A DNA stretch of 7,022 nucleotides, from positions 1-7,022 of the forward strand of contig JBFJVB010000170.1 of NCBI GenBank assembly GCA_041624435.1, in the 5' to 3' direction. Of this stretch, positions 5,342 through 7,022 are shown one piece after another. The position numbers and the translations under genes are program-made. Numbering within the stretch: the stretch's first letter is position 1; the number at the start of each line of letters is the position of its first letter. The notes below the pieces were generated by a model, which was not told the DNA's origin, did no database searches, and saw only the letters and a program-made list of their open reading frames with translations. This DNA comes from Oceanococcus sp041624435. GTDB lineage: Bacteria > Pseudomonadota > Gammaproteobacteria > Nevskiales > Oceanococcaceae.

Positions 5342-7022
5342 TCAATCCGCAAACAGACAATCCTGGCTTGGGGCGATACCGGGATAGTCCCCCGAGGCCA
5401 CTTGCGGCTGGCTGCAACCGTACTGGTCGGCCCGTTCGCTGGTGACGGTGCCGGCGCAGAAGTCGCGGCTGTTGGGGATGCCGTCGCTGTCGTCGTCGGT
5501 GGCGCCCAGGACGCAGCCGTTGCGGGCGACGCTCAGCGCTGGCGGCGTGCCGGGGCACAGATCCAGCAGGTTGACGATGCCGTCGCCGTCCTGATCGCCG
5601 TCGGCCTGGGGCGGCGTCAGCGCGCAGGCAAAGGGCGCGACGCCGTCCAGCGTGGGACCTTCGGCCACGCGGTCGATGGCCGCGTCGCCGCCGTGTTCGG
5701 CGATGCCATGCAGCCAGCGCAGCATGCCCTGCCCTTGCACCAGCAGCTGTGGCACGCAGACCTGATGGGGTTCGAAGGGCGCCGGGGTGTTGATGAAATC
5801 GTGCGTGCCCTGCGGGTTGGCGCCCAGATGGAAATTCAGGTTGGGCGTGTCCTTGAGCGTGCAGTAGGCGGTGCGCATGCGGTTGATCCAGTCCTTGGCC
5901 TCGAAGCCGGGCAGCGGGGCCGGCGGCGCCACGGGACCGGGATAACCCTGGGTGGGTTCCTGCACCGTGTCGTGCTGGGCGGAGCTGTTGAGCAGCCACT
6001 GGTAGGGCGTCTGTCCCAGGCGCGCGGCGTGGGCCAGGTGATTGACCTCGCTGATGCCGCAATCGGTCTCGTTGCAGTACGGCGGCAGGTAGGGCCGCGC
6101 GCCCCAGGCAAAGCCGAAGCTCTGCAACAGCAGGCGCAGATTGGTGCTGCCATCGGGCATCAGGAAAGCCGCGTGGGGATGGCCGATGGTGTTCTCCCAG
6201 CGCAGCTCGTCCAGCGGATAATGCAGGTTGTACTGCACGCCGTAGCCGCCGGCCGAGGTGCCGCTGAACAGCAGGCGGGGCTGGCTGGGCAGGTAGCCGA
6301 ATTCGCTGCCTTCGACCCGCCCGTCGCGGCGCAGCCGCCACAGCAGGTCGCGGAAGAAGCGCATCGAGGCGCGCAGGTTGATCGCGCCGTAACGGCGCAC
6401 GAAACCGTTGTGCTCGGGCGGCCCGCCGGGCTCGTCCACCCCGCCGCCGATGAACAGGTCCTGGTTGCAGTAGGGCTGGTGCAGCACCGTCCAGTCGCGG
6501 AAGGGATTGTCCGGATGGCGGGAGAGGTAGCCGCGCTCCAGTTCCTCGGCGCCGTTGTCCAGCGCCTGGAACAGGCGCGCCGGCCGGCCGACGCAGTCGC
6601 CGCTGCCCACCAGGCAGACGCCGCCGCCTTCCATATGCGTGATCAGCTTGTCCACCGGCTCGCCCGGCGGAGCCAGACGCAGCTGAAAAGCGTAGGGGCT
6701 GCCATCGGCACAGACCGTGCCCCAGGCCTGGCTGTCGAGCACGATCTGCAGCGGGGTGGCGCGCGGGATGGTGTCGACGCTCAGTTCGGTGGGCGTGAAG
6801 TCGATGTTGTTGATCTGCACCGCGTCGAGCAGCACGCTGTCCGGGCCGCACTGCAGCGGCAGCTTGCTGGTGTTGCCGTGCCCCACCGCGGCCAGGCAGT
6901 GCGCCTGTAGCTTGGCGCGTTCGACGAAGAGCTGCGCGCTGCTACCCAGGGTCTGCTCGGTGGCCGGACAGGCGGCGAGCAGCGTGGCCTGGGTCTGGGC
7001 ATCGCGGGCGCTGCTGTCGGCA
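5342..7022 (-). CDS. secreted pectin acetylesterase/Notum-like hydrolase with TSP3 repeats, 5' end cut
   Basis: The frame is open from the right edge down to the stop at 5342 (559 visible residues). A GTG at 6886 exists, but 45 more codons upstream are open and include two cysteines, so the real start and any signal peptide lie outside. Counting from that GTG, the catalytic part has HMEGGGVCL at 84-92 (the GGGxC oxyanion loop) and the nucleophile elbow SGTSAGGYG at 208-216 (Ser211). Asp306 (SAQHDT) and His362 (GTHDF) are the likely triad partners; the spacing resembles that of human Notum. These are marks of the pectin acetylesterase/Notum carbohydrate esterase family (CE13), which removes acyl groups from sugars or, in Notum, palmitoleate from Wnt. 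Many cysteines fit a disulfide-bonded exported protein. The C-terminus has two TSP3-type calcium-binding repeats, DGDQDGDGIVNLLDLCPGT (429-447) and DDDSDGIPNSRDFCAGT (464-480), then a Cys-containing tail. The coding region is very GC-rich. The substrate in a bacterium is unknown. Confidence 0.92.
   Translation of the reverse strand, partial: ADSSARDAQTQATLLAACPATEQTLGSSAQLFVERAKLQAHCLAAVGHGNTSKLPLQCGPDSVLLDAVQINNIDFTPTELSVDTIPRATPLQIVLDSQAWGTVCADGSPYAFQLRLAPPGEPVDKLITHMEGGGVCLVGSGDCVGRPARLFQALDNGAEELERGYLSRHPDNPFRDWTVLHQPYCNQDLFIGGGVDEPGGPPEHNGFVRRYGAINLRASMRFFRDLLWRLRRDGRVEGSEFGYLPSQPRLLFSGTSAGGYGVQYNLHYPLDELRWENTIGHPHAAFLMPDGSTNLRLLLQSFGFAWGARPYLPPYCNETDCGISEVNHLAHAARLGQTPYQWLLNSSAQHDTVQEPTQGYPGPVAPPAPLPGFEAKDWINRMRTAYCTLKDTPNLNFHLGANPQGTHDFINTPAPFEPHQVCVPQLLVQGQGMLRWLHGIAEHGGDAAIDRVAEGPTLDGVAPFACALTPPQADGDQDGDGIVNLLDLCPGTPPALSVARNGCVLGATDDDSDGIPNSRDFCAGTVTSERADQYGCSQPQVASGDYPGIAPSQDCLFAD

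Noticed and set aside
5286..6851. - strand open frame of 521 codons in another frame of the esterase
   Set aside because: Arg/Ala/Pro-rich shadow of the esterase with no motifs; a GC-bias artefact.
5234..6910. Long + strand open frame of 558 codons antisense to the esterase
   Set aside because: It mirrors the very GC-rich esterase gene, has low-complexity Ala/Val/Gly/Gln composition, no recognisable domain, and the opposite strand encodes a clear catalytic fold.
1..7022. CRISPR arrays, insertion sequences, phage genes, tRNA or rRNA
   Set aside because: No regular direct repeats, transposase or integrase motifs, terminal inverted repeats, or tRNA-like cloverleaf were seen on reading both strands.

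Overview
The window looks like chromosomal DNA from a GC-rich Gram-negative bacterium. Three things point that way: a probable Tat-exported lipoprotein, a secreted hydrolase carrying thrombospondin type 3 (TSP3) calcium-binding repeats, and a MOSC/ferredoxin-reductase fusion. A gammaproteobacterium of the Nevskiales/Xanthomonadales kind is a reasonable guess, but nothing here fixes the taxon. I see no rRNA, tRNA, CRISPR array, insertion sequence, integrase or attachment site.

Left half, + strand (1-3386): three closely spaced co-directional genes that probably form one transcript. They are an alpha/beta hydrolase cut by the left edge (1-780), a small helical protein with a possible ferritin-like fold (818-1285), and a 682-residue redox fusion (1338-3386). 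The fusion joins a MOSC molybdenum-cofactor module to an FAD/NAD(P)H reductase and a plant-type [2Fe-2S] ferredoxin. It carries a complete electron path from NAD(P)H through FAD and Fe-S to Moco on one chain, so it could be a self-sufficient relative of YcbX/mARC reductases. Its substrate, and the role of the two upstream genes, cannot be read from sequence.

Middle (3387-5020): a short convergent gap holds a strong hairpin whose U-tract serves the - strand. Next is a 509-residue flavin amine oxidase on the - strand with a twin-arginine motif, a lipobox and a Thr/Pro-rich linker, suggesting an FAD enzyme exported folded and anchored to a membrane.

Right (5021-7022): a 321-base non-coding stretch, AT-rich next to the amine oxidase start, is followed by a - strand gene cut by the right edge. 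It encodes a pectin acetylesterase/Notum-like serine hydrolase with two C-terminal TSP3 repeats. GC content differs visibly between blocks: about 60% in the + operon, mid 50s to low 60s in the amine oxidase, and 70% or more in the esterase. The right part may therefore be assembled from accessory genes. The most notable item is the MOSC-reductase-ferredoxin fusion and its operon; the rest is recognisable families in less common architectures.
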